44,082 nt of DNA, taken from IMG/VR virus record IMGVR_UViG_3300045141_000196, positions 1 through 44,082 of that record; one strand, given 5' to 3'. A program made the translations under genes and the position numbers. Positions 33,015 through 41,714 of the stretch are shown piece by piece (within the stretch, counting starts at the first letter, position 1; each line of letters opens with the position of its first letter). Under the pieces are notes generated by a model. It searched no databases and was not told the DNA's origin. It saw only the letters and a list, made by a program, of their open reading frames with translations. This DNA comes from a virus.

Positions 33015-36000
33015 ATGGATTTTTATCAGATCCTCTGTAGAGAGACGAAAGATAAGAAACTGGAGCTTTACCCAGATTTCATTGTCGGACGATCCAAGGA
33101 TCTGATGGTTCAGGGTAGAACCTTCTATGCAATTTGGGACGAAATAAAAGGTCTTTGGTCTCGCGATGAATATGATGTTCAACGAATGGTCGACGAGGCT
33201 CTGGAACTTGAAGCTGAAAAAGTCGAAAAAGAACGAGGAATACCGACCATAACAAAGTCTATGCGATCGTTCAATAGTCGGTCGTGGACTGCGTATAGAA
33301 AATTCCTGTTGAATGTCAGTGATAATAATCATCGTCTTGACTCCAAGATTCTGTTCTCAAACTCAGAGATAAAGAAGACGGACTATGCGAGTAAGACCTT
33401 GAATTATCCGTTGGAGAATGGTGATATTTCGGCTTGGGATGAACTTGTAGGAACGTTATATTCTGTAGAAGAGCGAGCCAAGATCGAGTGGGCCATTGGA
33501 TCTGTTGTGGCCGGGGACTCGAAGAAGATTCAGAAGTTCTTCGTGTTCTATGGTCCTGCGGGGTCTGGTAAGTCCACGATTTTGAATGTAATCGAGAGGT
33601 TATTTGAAGGCTATACGACTACGTTCGATGGGAAAGCGTTAGGACGCGCTGACTCAGCTTTTGCTACAGAAGCCTTTAAGCACAATCCTCTGGTAGCCAT
33701 TCAGCATGACGGCGATTTGTCTCGGTTGGAAGATAATACTCGGTTGAACTCAATCGTCTCGCACGAACAGATGACGATGAATGAGAAATTCAAGCCGAGT
33801 TACACCGCGCGATCAGAAGCTCTGTTGTTTATCGGATCGAATCAACCGGTGAAGATCACTGATGCTAAGTCTGGGATTATTCGACGGTTAATAGACATAC
33901 ACCCCACTGGGGTACGGATTCCGAATAGGCATTACAATACCTTGATGGAACAGATCGAGTTCGAGCTTGGAGCTATTGCATCTCATTGCCTTGATGTATA
34001 TTTGGAAATGGGTAAGAACTTCTATAATGGATATCGGCCATTAGAGATGATGCTCCAGACAGACGTGTTCTTTAATTTCATTGAAGCGTATTACGATATA
34101 TTTAAGGAACAGGATCATACGACACTCGAGCAAGCGTATCAGCTGTACAAGCAATTCTGTGCTGAAAGTGGAATAGATAAACCTCGTCCGAAATACAAAA
34201 TCCGAGAAGAACTACGGAATTACTTTGACGAATTCAAAGATCGGGACAGGATTAATGGAAAGCAAGTACGTAGTGTATATTCTGGTTTCAACGCTGAGAA
34301 ATTCAAAATTCCGAAGGATACTGATGATGACCTACCGGCGTATTCGTTGGTTATGGAGGAATCGACGTCTCTTTTGGACGATGTGTTTAATGATCAGCCA
34401 GCCCAACTAGCGGGTAAGGATGGAGTACCTTCGCAGAAGTGGTCGAACGTTAAAACTACTCTTTTAGATATTGATACGACCAAGCTTCACTATGTTCTAG
34501 TACCACAAAACCATATCGTTATTGACTTTGATCTAAAAGAGATAAACGGGAACAATACAAGTCTCGACCGCAACCTCGAGGCAGCTAGTCGTTGGCCAGC
34601 GACTTATGCTGAGCTCAGTAAATCTGGCAAGGGAGTACACCTTCATTATACCTACGAGGGAGATTCAAACGAGTTAGCCAATATCTATTCGGAAGGTATT
34701 GAAGTTAAGACATTTGCTGGAGACGCGTCTTTGCGTCGGAAGCTAACTCATTGCAACGCAGTAAAAATCTCATCGATTAGTAGCGGTCTTCCTCTTAAAC
34801 CAAAGAAGGAGAAGATGCTCAAGGCTAAAACTATAAAAAGCGAAAAAGGCCTTCGAGAGCTAATCGAACGTAACCTGCGAAAAGAAATCCATCCTGGCAC
34901 GAAACCGTCTATCGATTTTATAGCCTATATTTTGCAAGAAGCATATGATGAGGGCTTAAAATTTGATGTGACGGACCTGCAATCACGGCTTTTAGCTTTT
35001 GCCAACAACAGTAGTCATCAAGCCTCGACTTGTCTCAAAATTGTCCAAACGATGAAATTCAAGTCTGAAGAAGAGATAGGTTCAGATACTGTAGTAGAAG
35101 TTAATGATGATCGTATGGTTATATTTGACGTCGAGGTCTATCAAAATCTGTTTGTCATTTGCTGGAAGTTCCGTGGAGACGATAACGTTGTGCGGATGAT
35201 CAATCCCACAAAGGAAGAAGTCGAAGAGTTAATTAAACTCAAACTAGTCGGCTTTTACAACCGTCGATTTGACAATCACATTATCTATGCTGCTTCCTTG
35301 GGTTATTCTATCAAGCAACTATATGACCTTACTCGAAAGATTGTCATAGATAATAATCGAAATGCGATGTTTGCTCAAGCCTATAATCTATCCTATGCCG
35401 ACGTTTGGGATTTCAGCTCGATAAAGCAGGGCTTGAAGAAATTTGAGATCGATCTCGGTATCCATCATATGGAATTGGATATTCCACTGGACGAGCCTGT
35501 AGACGAAAAGGACTGGCCACGAGTCGTCGAATATTGTGTCAACGATGTTCGAGCAACAGAGACCGTGCTGGAAGATCGCTGGGAGGATTTCGTCGCACGC
35601 CAAATCTTGGCCGAACTTAGTGGGCTGACTGTCAATGACACCACTCAGAGACATACAGCGAAGATCATATTTGGAAACGATAAGGACCCGCAGCAGTATT
35701 TTGTCTATACGGATCTAAGTGAACAGTTCCCTGGCTATAAGTTTGATGCGGGTAAGAGCTCCTATCGAGATGAAAATCCAGGAGAAGGAGGCTATGTATA
35801 TTCTGAGCCAGGTATCTATGAAAACGTAGCCTTGTTAGATATTGCTTCTATGCATCCCACATCCATCAAAATTTTGAATCTCTTTGGAAAGTACACTGAG
35901 AAATTCAGCGATCTATTGGATGCTCGTATGGCTATCAAACGAAAGCAATATCCAAAAGCTAGGAAAATGTTGAATGGTCGTTTGGCTCCTTATCTAGAAA

Positions 36001-36767
36001 ATGAAGACGGAGCGGATAAACTAGCGTATGCGTTGAAGATTGTTATTAATATTGTCTATGGATTAACTTCAGCCAGTTTTCCTAATCCGTTTCGCGATAA
36101 TCGTAATAAAGATAACATTGTTGCCAAACGTGGCGCCCTCTACATGATAGATCTAAAGCACGATCTCAAAGATAATGGATATTCTGTCGTGCATATTAAG
36201 ACCGATTCTGTTAAGCTTCCCCAAGCTACAGCTAAAGCAATTACCTATGTGAAACAACACGGGAAGAAATATGGTTATGATTTTGAGCACGAAGTTACTT
36301 ATGATAAATTCTGCCTCGTCAACGATGCGGTCTATATTGCTTGTAAAGATGGCAAATGGACCGCCGTAGGATCTCAGTTTCAACATCCATACATATTTAA
36401 AACGTTGTTCACTGACGAAGAAGTCGAATTTGACGATTACTGTGAAAGTAAAAATGTCGTACAGGGAACGATGTATCTTGATAGAGAGGATCACGAAAAA
36501 GATGAAAAACTGGATTATCATCGTATGCGTCACGTCGGTCGTACTGGGCGTTTTGTACCTGTGTTGGAAAATGGTGGAACATTATTCCGAGTAAAAGATG
36601 ACAAGTACTATGCCGTAGCCGGTACCAAAGGTTATAAATGGATCGAAGCTGAGATCGCCAAAACTACACCAAACCTTCAGATTGATATGCTTTATTTTGA
36701 GAACTTGCAAGATGAAGCAATAAAGACAATCGAACAGTTTGGCTCCTTCCTGGAATTTGTGAGTTAA
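33015..36767 (+). CDS. Single-chain replicase: SF3 helicase + PrimPol primase + family B DNA polymerase
   Basis: This 1250-aa protein joins three replication enzymes. Residues about 120-400 form a D5/P4-like SF3 helicase with Walker A GPAGSGKST (180-188). Residues about 440-640 form an AEP/PrimPol primase with DFD (504-506), SGKGVHLHY (537-545) and EVK (563-565). Residues about 695-1250 form a family B polymerase: exonuclease DxE (705/707) and YCVND (840-844), then DIASMHP (942-948) and K1008...N1012..YG. Motif C reads HIKTDS (1060-1065), with Lys where most family B enzymes have the first Asp. Homologues with this order exist in Gram-positive phages as I recall. ATG 33015 follows GAGGAGG. 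Confidence 0.85.
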   Translation: MDFYQILCRETKDKKLELYPDFIVGRSKDLMVQGRTFYAIWDEIKGLWSRDEYDVQRMVDEALELEAEKVEKERGIPTITKSMRSFNSRSWTAYRKFLLNVSDNNHRLDSKILFSNSEIKKTDYASKTLNYPLENGDISAWDELVGTLYSVEERAKIEWAIGSVVAGDSKKIQKFFVFYGPAGSGKSTILNVIERLFEGYTTTFDGKALGRADSAFATEAFKHNPLVAIQHDGDLSRLEDNTRLNSIVSHEQMTMNEKFKPSYTARSEALLFIGSNQPVKITDAKSGIIRRLIDIHPTGVRIPNRHYNTLMEQIEFELGAIASHCLDVYLEMGKNFYNGYRPLEMMLQTDVFFNFIEAYYDIFKEQDHTTLEQAYQLYKQFCAESGIDKPRPKYKIREELRNYFDEFKDRDRINGKQVRSVYSGFNAEKFKIPKDTDDDLPAYSLVMEESTSLLDDVFNDQPAQLAGKDGVPSQKWSNVKTTLLDIDTTKLHYVLVPQNHIVIDFDLKEINGNNTSLDRNLEAASRWPATYAELSKSGKGVHLHYTYEGDSNELANIYSEGIEVKTFAGDASLRRKLTHCNAVKISSISSGLPLKPKKEKMLKAKTIKSEKGLRELIERNLRKEIHPGTKPSIDFIAYILQEAYDEGLKFDVTDLQSRLLAFANNSSHQASTCLKIVQTMKFKSEEEIGSDTVVEVNDDRMVIFDVEVYQNLFVICWKFRGDDNVVRMINPTKEEVEELIKLKLVGFYNRRFDNHIIYAASLGYSIKQLYDLTRKIVIDNNRNAMFAQAYNLSYADVWDFSSIKQGLKKFEIDLGIHHMELDIPLDEPVDEKDWPRVVEYCVNDVRATETVLEDRWEDFVARQILAELSGLTVNDTTQRHTAKIIFGNDKDPQQYFVYTDLSEQFPGYKFDAGKSSYRDENPGEGGYVYSEPGIYENVALLDIASMHPTSIKILNLFGKYTEKFSDLLDARMAIKRKQYPKARKMLNGRLAPYLENEDGADKLAYALKIVINIVYGLTSASFPNPFRDNRNKDNIVAKRGALYMIDLKHDLKDNGYSVVHIKTDSVKLPQATAKAITYVKQHGKKYGYDFEHEVTYDKFCLVNDAVYIACKDGKWTAVGSQFQHPYIFKTLFTDEEVEFDDYCESKNVVQGTMYLDREDHEKDEKLDYHRMRHVGRTGRFVPVLENGGTLFRVKDDKYYAVAGTKGYKWIEAEIAKTTPNLQIDMLYFENLQDEAIKTIEQFGSFLEFVS

Positions 36768-36777
36768 GGAGAAGGCA

Positions 36778-37242
36778 ATGCCTGAAGATAATACCGTATT
36801 GATGGAAGGCGTTCGGATCATCTTTCGTAACTTTGCTGGTAAAGAAGGTCAGTATAATCGTGAAGGTGATCGTAACTTTGCTGTCCTTCTCGACGAGCAA
36901 ATTGCCACAGCGATGACAGAGGACAACTGGAATATCAAGTGGCTGAAACCTCGCGATGAGGAAGAAGAGCAGGAGCCGCAGGCATATTTGCCGGTATCTC
37001 TGAATTTCAAAGGTCGCCCACCAAGAATTGTGTTGATCACGTCTCGTGGTCGAACTAATTTGGATGAAGATTCTGTCGAGATGCTCGACTGGGCCGATAT
37101 TCTCAATGTGGATCTTATGGTTCGACCTTATGCGTGGGATGTAAACGGTAAGACTGGAATTAAAGCTTACCTCCAGAGTATTTATGTGACAATTCAGGAA
37201 GATGCATTGGAGCAGAAGTACTCTGAACTGAATCCAGCGTAA
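36778..37242 (+). CDS. Candidate ssDNA-binding protein
   Basis: The 154-aa protein begins with strands (LMEGVRIIFRNFAGKEG) and has NREGDRNFAVLLDE, SLNFKGRPPRIVLITSRGR and VDLMVRPYAWDVNGKTGIKA. It looks beta-rich, like an OB fold, and I recall it beside this replicase type. An ssDNA-binding role is inferred from fold impression and position. AAGGAG precedes the ATG, 11 bases after the replicase stop. Confidence 0.5.
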   Translation: MPEDNTVLMEGVRIIFRNFAGKEGQYNREGDRNFAVLLDEQIATAMTEDNWNIKWLKPRDEEEEQEPQAYLPVSLNFKGRPPRIVLITSRGRTNLDEDSVEMLDWADILNVDLMVRPYAWDVNGKTGIKAYLQSIYVTIQEDALEQKYSELNPA

Positions 37243-37337
37243 TGACAATCGCAACTATAGTCGTTACCGCGATTGTTGTTCTGATCAGTATTACGTTTGG
37301 ATATTTCCTTGGTGTAACTCGAAACCGAAACGAATAG
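37242..37337 (+). CDS. 31-aa membrane micropeptide
   Basis: ATG 37242 overlaps the previous stop (TAATG). The product is one hydrophobic helix (IVVTAIVVLISITFGYFLG) with a TRNRNE end. Similar short anchors with a basic tail recur in this genome. Function unknown. Confidence 0.55.
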   Translation: MTIATIVVTAIVVLISITFGYFLGVTRNRNE

Positions 37338-37342
37338 GACTA

Positions 37343-37657
37343 ATGGAAACTACTAGCATTACGACTAAGTATGTCCGTAAGCCGCTATTCGTAGACGCTG
37401 TCCAGGTTACTGAACAAAACTTCGCCGACATTGCACGATGGTGCTTTGGTGAGATCGGCAATATTGATGAGACCCCAGTTGACAGGTCTGCAGATGTGCA
37501 GCCGACTAAACAGTATATTCACGTAAGGGTTCACAATCCGAAGAATCCTCGTCAGACCAAGGCGTTTGTGGGCGATTGGATCCTTTACACAGAGCGCGGT
37601 TACAAGGTCTATACAACCAAAGCTTTCCAAGCTAATTTCGATCTTGTAGACGACTGA
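37343..37657 (+). CDS. Conserved small phage protein
   Basis: The 104-aa protein has KYVRKPLFVDAVQVTEQNF and a C-terminal DWILYTERGYKVYTTKAF. This is a common small phage protein pattern (PGDWI...GxxxVYxxxxF) found across many phages, function unknown. It follows the membrane peptide after five bases with a weak AGGA site. Confidence 0.7.
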   Translation: METTSITTKYVRKPLFVDAVQVTEQNFADIARWCFGEIGNIDETPVDRSADVQPTKQYIHVRVHNPKNPRQTKAFVGDWILYTERGYKVYTTKAFQANFDLVDD

Positions 37658-37665
37658 TCAGAAAG

Positions 37666-37749
37666 CTCATGAGGGCCGATGTCCTCTACCCGAGCATCTG
37701 TCACATGAGAGGGGATGGGAAATAAATCGGTCTTTCCGCGATCCCCATC
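37666..37749 (+). other. Structured leader upstream of the 81-aa gene
   Basis: CTCATG (37666) pairs with CATGAG (37704), with an inner GATG/CATC stem. Next, GGGGAT (37711) pairs with ATCCCC (37741), or GATGGG (37714) with CCCATC. The two pairings of the second element exclude each other. No T-run follows. A structured 5' leader is likely; a switch is speculative. Confidence 0.4.
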
Positions 37750-37768
37750 TAATCTAGAGAGGAAAATT

Positions 37769-38014
37769 ATGGAAGATAATAATCATATTGTTAATGTACA
37801 GTGGATGGATGCTGAAGCTCTTGCTCTTGAAACCAAAATGTGGGCCATTAATGACTGGCTCGATCACACAGAATTTCTTGTGAGAGTATTTGAAAGCGAT
37901 GCAACAATTGCGTCCGAGTTGAGAGCTGTGGCAGGAACTCTACGATCACGACGAAACGATTTTGAGACGATGGCGACAAAATTGAGAGAAGAGCTACACG
38001 GAACGAAGAAATGA
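37769..38014 (+). CDS. Small helical protein
   Basis: The 81-aa protein starts at ATG 37769 behind GAGAGGA; the frame back to 37715 crosses the leader structure. It is helical throughout (ALALETKMWAINDWLDHTEF, ASELRAVAGTLRSRRNDFE). It overlaps the next ATG (ATGA). No family recognised. Confidence 0.6.
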   Translation: MEDNNHIVNVQWMDAEALALETKMWAINDWLDHTEFLVRVFESDATIASELRAVAGTLRSRRNDFETMATKLREELHGTKK

Positions 38015-38241
38015 TCTTCTTGTGGTTTGTCCTTGCGTTCTTATGGTTTCTGGCTATCGTCTTTATTGATGGTGGCCCAAACATATCTACCCTTCTTTGG
38101 TTCTTTCTCCTATTTCTGTGGGTAGGTGTGGCTGTACATTGGGTTATAAGCTATCGTCGATGGAGAAAGGAAGACAGTCTCCGTCGACAGAACCGAAAAG
38201 AATACTTGGAGAAGAATGGCAGACCCCAAACTCCAGATTGA
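38011..38241 (+). CDS. Two-helix membrane protein, holin candidate
   Basis: The 76-aa protein has two strong hydrophobic segments (about residues 2-20 and 27-46), a short loop and a long basic C-terminal tail (YRRWRKEDSLRRQNRK). Size, topology and position about 650 bases before the endolysin fit a small holin. The two other small membrane genes near 5880-6276 are competing candidates. Confidence 0.55.
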   Translation: MIFLWFVLAFLWFLAIVFIDGGPNISTLLWFFLLFLWVGVAVHWVISYRRWRKEDSLRRQNRKEYLEKNGRPQTPD

Positions 38242-38386
38242 ACAACGATTGGATAGGATCGAAGAAGCAATTAATACCACAGTCGACTGGCTTGTAGAAG
38301 CACAGACTGGTTTTGGTGTTCAAGATGCTGAAGGAATCAAGAAAATTCTTCGAGGAGAGAAGAAAGATGCCAGTCCGGAAGAGTAA
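38216..38386 (+). CDS. Small helical protein
   Basis: A 56-aa polar, helical protein starts at ATG 38216 inside the end of the holin candidate gene, with GGAGAAG upstream. It includes QIEQRLDRIEEAINTTVDWL and KKILRGEKK. It overlaps the next gene by 20 bases. Function unknown. Confidence 0.55.
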   Translation: MADPKLQIEQRLDRIEEAINTTVDWLVEAQTGFGVQDAEGIKKILRGEKKDASPEE

Positions 38387-38507
38387 GGGTGGCTATCAAT
38401 TCGGTACAAAGGGAAAGGTTTACAAAGGAAAAGGAGCCAAAAAGAAAGCGTCTAAGCAGGGGCGCGCTATCCAAGCAAGTAAGAGAAAGAGAGCATTAGG
38501 GAAATGA
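38367..38507 (+). CDS. Small Lys-rich protein
   Basis: A 46-aa, very basic protein starts at ATG 38367 behind GAGGAGAG. VRKSKGGYQFGTKGKVYKGK resembles a short basic protein found in many phages, of unknown function. It could bind nucleic acid. It ends with an ATGA overlap. Confidence 0.65.
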   Translation: MPVRKSKGGYQFGTKGKVYKGKGAKKKASKQGRAIQASKRKRALGK

Positions 38508-38665
38508 CTGAGCGACCCGAGGTACCTGATCAAGAACCGGAACCACCGCCCGAAGAGGGACCAGAGCTCGATCCGGCTGGGGCCGAGGATGACGAACTGG
38601 AAAACGAACCAGTACACGTTGATAACCAAGTACCGCCCGCTCCGCCGGGGGTAGGTAATGCCTGA
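38504..38665 (+). CDS. Small acidic Pro-rich protein
   Basis: ATG 38504 overlaps the previous stop. The 53-aa product is Pro/Glu-rich (EVPDQEPEPPPEEGPELD) and probably disordered. It overlaps the endolysin start by eight bases, so its translation may feed the endolysin. It resembles in composition the acidic protein at 6614. Confidence 0.55.
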   Translation: MTERPEVPDQEPEPPPEEGPELDPAGAEDDELENEPVHVDNQVPPAPPGVGNA

Positions 38666-39704
38666 CTTAGCCTGTCCCCAAATAAAACGACGTCTCAAAA
38701 CAGGCTGCAAAGGCGGCGACGTCACTGCCGTACAGCGGGCATTGTATGTAGCTTTGCGTGAACGTGATAGCAAAGCGACAAACAACAAGAGTGGTAACTA
38801 TGGCGCCAAAACGGTAGCTGATGTAAAAGCGTTCCAGAAAATGGTAGGCATCAATCCATCGGGTGAGATTGGTCTGAATACGCTGACCCGGCTTTGGGAT
38901 AAGAGTGGCAAGAATCCAGGCGGTGCATTCGACGACTACGGCGTGCAGTTGGTATTTCGTTGCAAGCTGGGTAATCCCACGAAACTTACCGAGAATGAGC
39001 TCGAGCAGGGTAAGAAAGGTCCGCACGTCCAGGCACTACAGCGAATGCTGTGGCGTGCTCTAGGTGCTGACAGCCAGAATTCACGTAGTGCTGAGTACGG
39101 TAAGGGCACTACGGCGGATATGAAGAAGTTCTACTACCGAGCGAATCGTACCGATCGGAATCCTGCTAACTGTCGTCAGGACGATTGGGAGGCATTGTGG
39201 GCGTTTGGTGATGATCGGGCTAAGGAATTGGCTCGCAAAACCGTATCAACACCCGTAGACGTCATTCGTCAGCAAGTACGATCTTGGGGTGAATGGTATG
39301 TACAAAACCGTAGCCGTATCACGTACGCCCAGATTCGGCCCTATCCCAAGACTGGTTCGCTACCAATGCGGACAGATTGCAGTGGCTCCAGCACTCACGT
39401 GCTACTCATGGCAGGATGCAAAAACGATCCACACCGCCGTAATTATGATGGTCAGGGCTATACCGGCACCATGTACACAAACGGTAAGCGGATAGGACTG
39501 GGCAATCTTAAAGACCTACGCCCTGGCGATTGTGTATTCTACGGCAATCAGGGAGGAGGCATTCCCTCTCACGTAGTCATCGTCATCGGTCCTGGCGATC
39601 GAGCGTTGAACTTCGGTAGCAATCCTCCACACTTCGTGAACATTGGCACTTATTGGCGATCGAACCTGCGTACGGACGTTGGGGCCCGGCGCTATTTCTC
39701 ATGA
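38658..39704 (+). CDS. Endolysin: two peptidoglycan-binding domains + NlpC/P60- or CHAP-like peptidase
   Basis: The 348-aa protein has two peptidoglycan-binding_1-like domains: about residues 15-80 with GDVTAVQRAL and TVADVKAFQKMVGI, and about 110-175 with GPHVQALQRML. A cysteine peptidase follows from about 200: RTDCSGSSTHV gives the catalytic Cys241 and IPSHVVIVIG the His305. It would cut host cell-wall peptides at lysis. No signal peptide is visible, so it needs a holin. ATG 38658 has GGGGGTAGG upstream. Two binding domains ahead of the peptidase is a less common order. Confidence 0.85.
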   Translation: MPDLACPQIKRRLKTGCKGGDVTAVQRALYVALRERDSKATNNKSGNYGAKTVADVKAFQKMVGINPSGEIGLNTLTRLWDKSGKNPGGAFDDYGVQLVFRCKLGNPTKLTENELEQGKKGPHVQALQRMLWRALGADSQNSRSAEYGKGTTADMKKFYYRANRTDRNPANCRQDDWEALWAFGDDRAKELARKTVSTPVDVIRQQVRSWGEWYVQNRSRITYAQIRPYPKTGSLPMRTDCSGSSTHVLLMAGCKNDPHRRNYDGQGYTGTMYTNGKRIGLGNLKDLRPGDCVFYGNQGGGIPSHVVIVIGPGDRALNFGSNPPHFVNIGTYWRSNLRTDVGARRYFS

Positions 39705-39997
39705 GAACAATCGTCAAAGATAACAAATTGGGTCTGACCGAAAGAGAGACGAAAGACTATATAGATCACGGAGAACCACGAGTGGTACATACTCCTATTA
39801 GGGCGCATTATATTATCTTCTATGGTACAGCAAGTGTACCTAGAGAAATACGCTCAGGATTCTTGGACTTGAAAGAGGCTATCAAGTACGTACTTACTCA
39901 TCTGGATGCCAAACCTGATCATATTTATGATGTAATTAATCGAAAAGTAGTTTGGGAGATGCTGTATCCTAACGATTCAAACGGAAGGACAAAATGA
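39701..39997 (+). CDS. Small protein in the lysis cassette
   Basis: The 98-aa protein starts at ATG 39701, overlapping the endolysin stop (ATGA); the frame back to 39653 is inside the endolysin. A YIIFYGTAS strand and GFLDLKEAIKYVLTHLDAK helix give an alpha/beta look. No family is recognised. Position between two exported or wall-acting proteins suggests a lysis-related role. Confidence 0.6.
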   Translation: MRTIVKDNKLGLTERETKDYIDHGEPRVVHTPIRAHYIIFYGTASVPREIRSGFLDLKEAIKYVLTHLDAKPDHIYDVINRKVVWEMLYPNDSNGRTK

Positions 39998-40389
39998 AGC
40001 GTATGATGACGGCTCTGATTGTGATTGCATTTCTCGCAGTCGCAGCAATGGCAACGGCAGGTACTGCGTCTGCAGATGAAGGTGGATTTCCTCATTGTCA
40101 TCGCAATTCGGTAACTACGATCATCGGCACCAGTGGTCATGATCGATTGGTAGGTACTCGCTGTGATGACTACATTTATGGTCTTGGTGGACGTGATACG
40201 CTGATTGGACGTGCTGGTGAAGATCATCTGTTCGGAGGTCGTGGACGTGACCGCCTGCGTGCAGCCGATGGATTTGCCGATGTGGTTAGCGGTGGCCGCG
40301 GTAGAGACCGTTGCACTGGTGACCAGTTGGATTCCTTCCGTCGTTGTGAAGTAGTAGTTGTGTTCTTCGTACAGCCAGTACTTCACTAA
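39994..40389 (+). CDS. Secreted RTX-like calcium-binding repeat protein
   Basis: The 131-aa protein has a clear signal peptide (about residues 1-28, ending ATAGTASADE). After it come nonapeptide-like repeats: GTSGHDRLVG, LGGRDTLIGRAGEDHLFGGRGRDRL and SGGRGRDRC. This is the GGxGxDxLx pattern of calcium-binding beta rolls. Four Cys suggest disulfides. Similar small proteins are, as I recall, typical of soil Actinobacteria, so this may be a host-derived gene. It overlaps the previous gene (ATGA). A role in envelope disruption or virion release is speculation. Confidence 0.7.
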   Translation: MKRMMTALIVIAFLAVAAMATAGTASADEGGFPHCHRNSVTTIIGTSGHDRLVGTRCDDYIYGLGGRDTLIGRAGEDHLFGGRGRDRLRAADGFADVVSGGRGRDRCTGDQLDSFRRCEVVVVFFVQPVLH

Positions 40390-40395
40390 AAGAGT

Positions 40396-40493
40396 CCCCC
40401 GGGTTGCGTGCCCACTCCTCCTGGGGGATTAGGGCGGGGAGAACTCTAATAGGTGACCCCTGGAGCCTCTAGCCTATTAGGGACTCTCCGCCC
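40396..40493 (+). terminator. Two large hairpins after the lysis cassette
   Basis: Hairpin 1: CCCCCGGG (40396) with CCTGGGGG (40420). Hairpin 2: GGGCGG plus AGA (40432) with TCTCCGCCC (40485), enclosing a perfect CTAATAGG (40446) with CCTATTAG (40473). No T-run follows, so rho-independent termination is uncertain. A structured RNA or processing site is possible. Confidence 0.55.
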
Positions 40494-40529
40494 GTCTTCA
40501 ACTCTGGGTTAAAATTTTAGAAAGTAGAT

Positions 40530-41714
40530 ATGGATCTCAGACCGCATCAAGAGAAAGCACTTGAAGGACTCAGTGATGGAAAGATTCTCTGGGGTCCTGT
40601 AGGCTCGGGAAAATCTCGAGTAGCTGTAGCATATTACGAGAAGCAGCATTGGGGTAGAGATATCTATGTAATCACTACGGCGAAGAAACGTGATAGTGCG
40701 GATTGGACTGGTGAGTTCGCTCAGATTGTTATCGGTAAGGAACTGGATGCCACGTCAGGTGGTGTTCTCACTATTGATAGTTGGAACAACATCGATAAGT
40801 ATAAGGATGTAAAAGATGAATTCTTCATATTCGATGAACAAAGATTGGTTGGTGGAGGTAAGTGGGTCAAAGCGTTCCTCAAAATCGCCAAACATAATAA
40901 GTGGATTCTCCTCAGCGCCACTCCCGGAGATACCTGGTTGGACTATATCCCAGTCTTTGTGGCAAATAACTTCTATCGAAACCGGACAGAGTTCAAGCTT
41001 GAACATGTGGTCTATGCGCCGTACGCCAAATTCCCCAAAGTTGTTAGATACCTTAATGAGGGTAAGCTTAACAAGTATCGTAATGAGATCCTTGTTCAAA
41101 TGTATTATACGAAGCATACGACGAGACACCCGATAACGATATTTGTAGGCTACAACAAGCCATTATTGGACAATGTCATCAAGAATCGTTGGCATATTTA
41201 CAAAAATAAGCCAATTCGGGACATTGCTGAGCTGTTTCAGGTGATGCGGAGGGTGGTTAATAGTGATCCTTCGCGTCTAAGGGCTGTCAGAGAGCTTCTA
41301 ACGGAACACGATAGGGTAGTAGTGTTCTATAACTTCGACTATGAGTTAGAGCTTCTAAGAGGCTTACAGAGCGATATAACGGTCGCCGAGTGGAATGGTC
41401 ACAAGCATGAGGAGATTCCTAAGACAAAACGGTGGGTTTACCTCGTTCAATACGTCGCTGGATCGGAAGGATGGAATTGTATTGAGACCGATACAATCCT
41501 CTTTTATTCGCTCACATATTCGTACAAAAATTGGGAGCAAGCGCACGGAAGAATTGATCGACTAAATGTGCCATTTTCGGATTTATACTATTACACCCTC
41601 CGTTCAAAGGCCATAATTGACACTGCAATATGGAGATCATTGAAGGCCAAAAAGAGCTTCAATGTGGGTAGTTTTCCCGAGTCGAACCTACTTGGCACAA
41701 AAGTGGCACAGTGA
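40530..41714 (+). CDS. SF2 DNA helicase
   Basis: The 394-aa protein has LRPHQEKAL (Q-like motif), Walker A GPVGSGKS (22-29), a DExx box [14 protein letters not shown] (motif III) and, in the second RecA domain, GSEGWNC and [10 protein letters not shown] (motifs V and VI). It resembles phage DEAD/SNF2-type helicases used with replication. It is short and lacks extra domains. It lies about 3.8 kb after the replicase, behind the lysis genes. Confidence 0.85.
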   Translation: MDLRPHQEKALEGLSDGKILWGPVGSGKSRVAVAYYEKQHWGRDIYVITTAKKRDSADWTGEFAQIVIGKELDATSGGVLTIDSWNNIDKYKDVKDEFFIFDEQRLVGGGKWVKAFLKIAKHNKWILLSATPGDTWLDYIPVFVANNFYRNRTEFKLEHVVYAPYAKFPKVVRYLNEGKLNKYRNEILVQMYYTKHTTRHPITIFVGYNKPLLDNVIKNRWHIYKNKPIRDIAELFQVMRRVVNSDPSRLRAVRELLTEHDRVVVFYNFDYELELLRGLQSDITVAEWNGHKHEEIPKTKRWVYLVQYVAGSEGWNCIETDTILFYSLTYSYKNWEQAHGRIDRLNVPFSDLYYYTLRSKAIIDTAIWRSLKAKKSFNVGSFPESNLLGTKVAQ

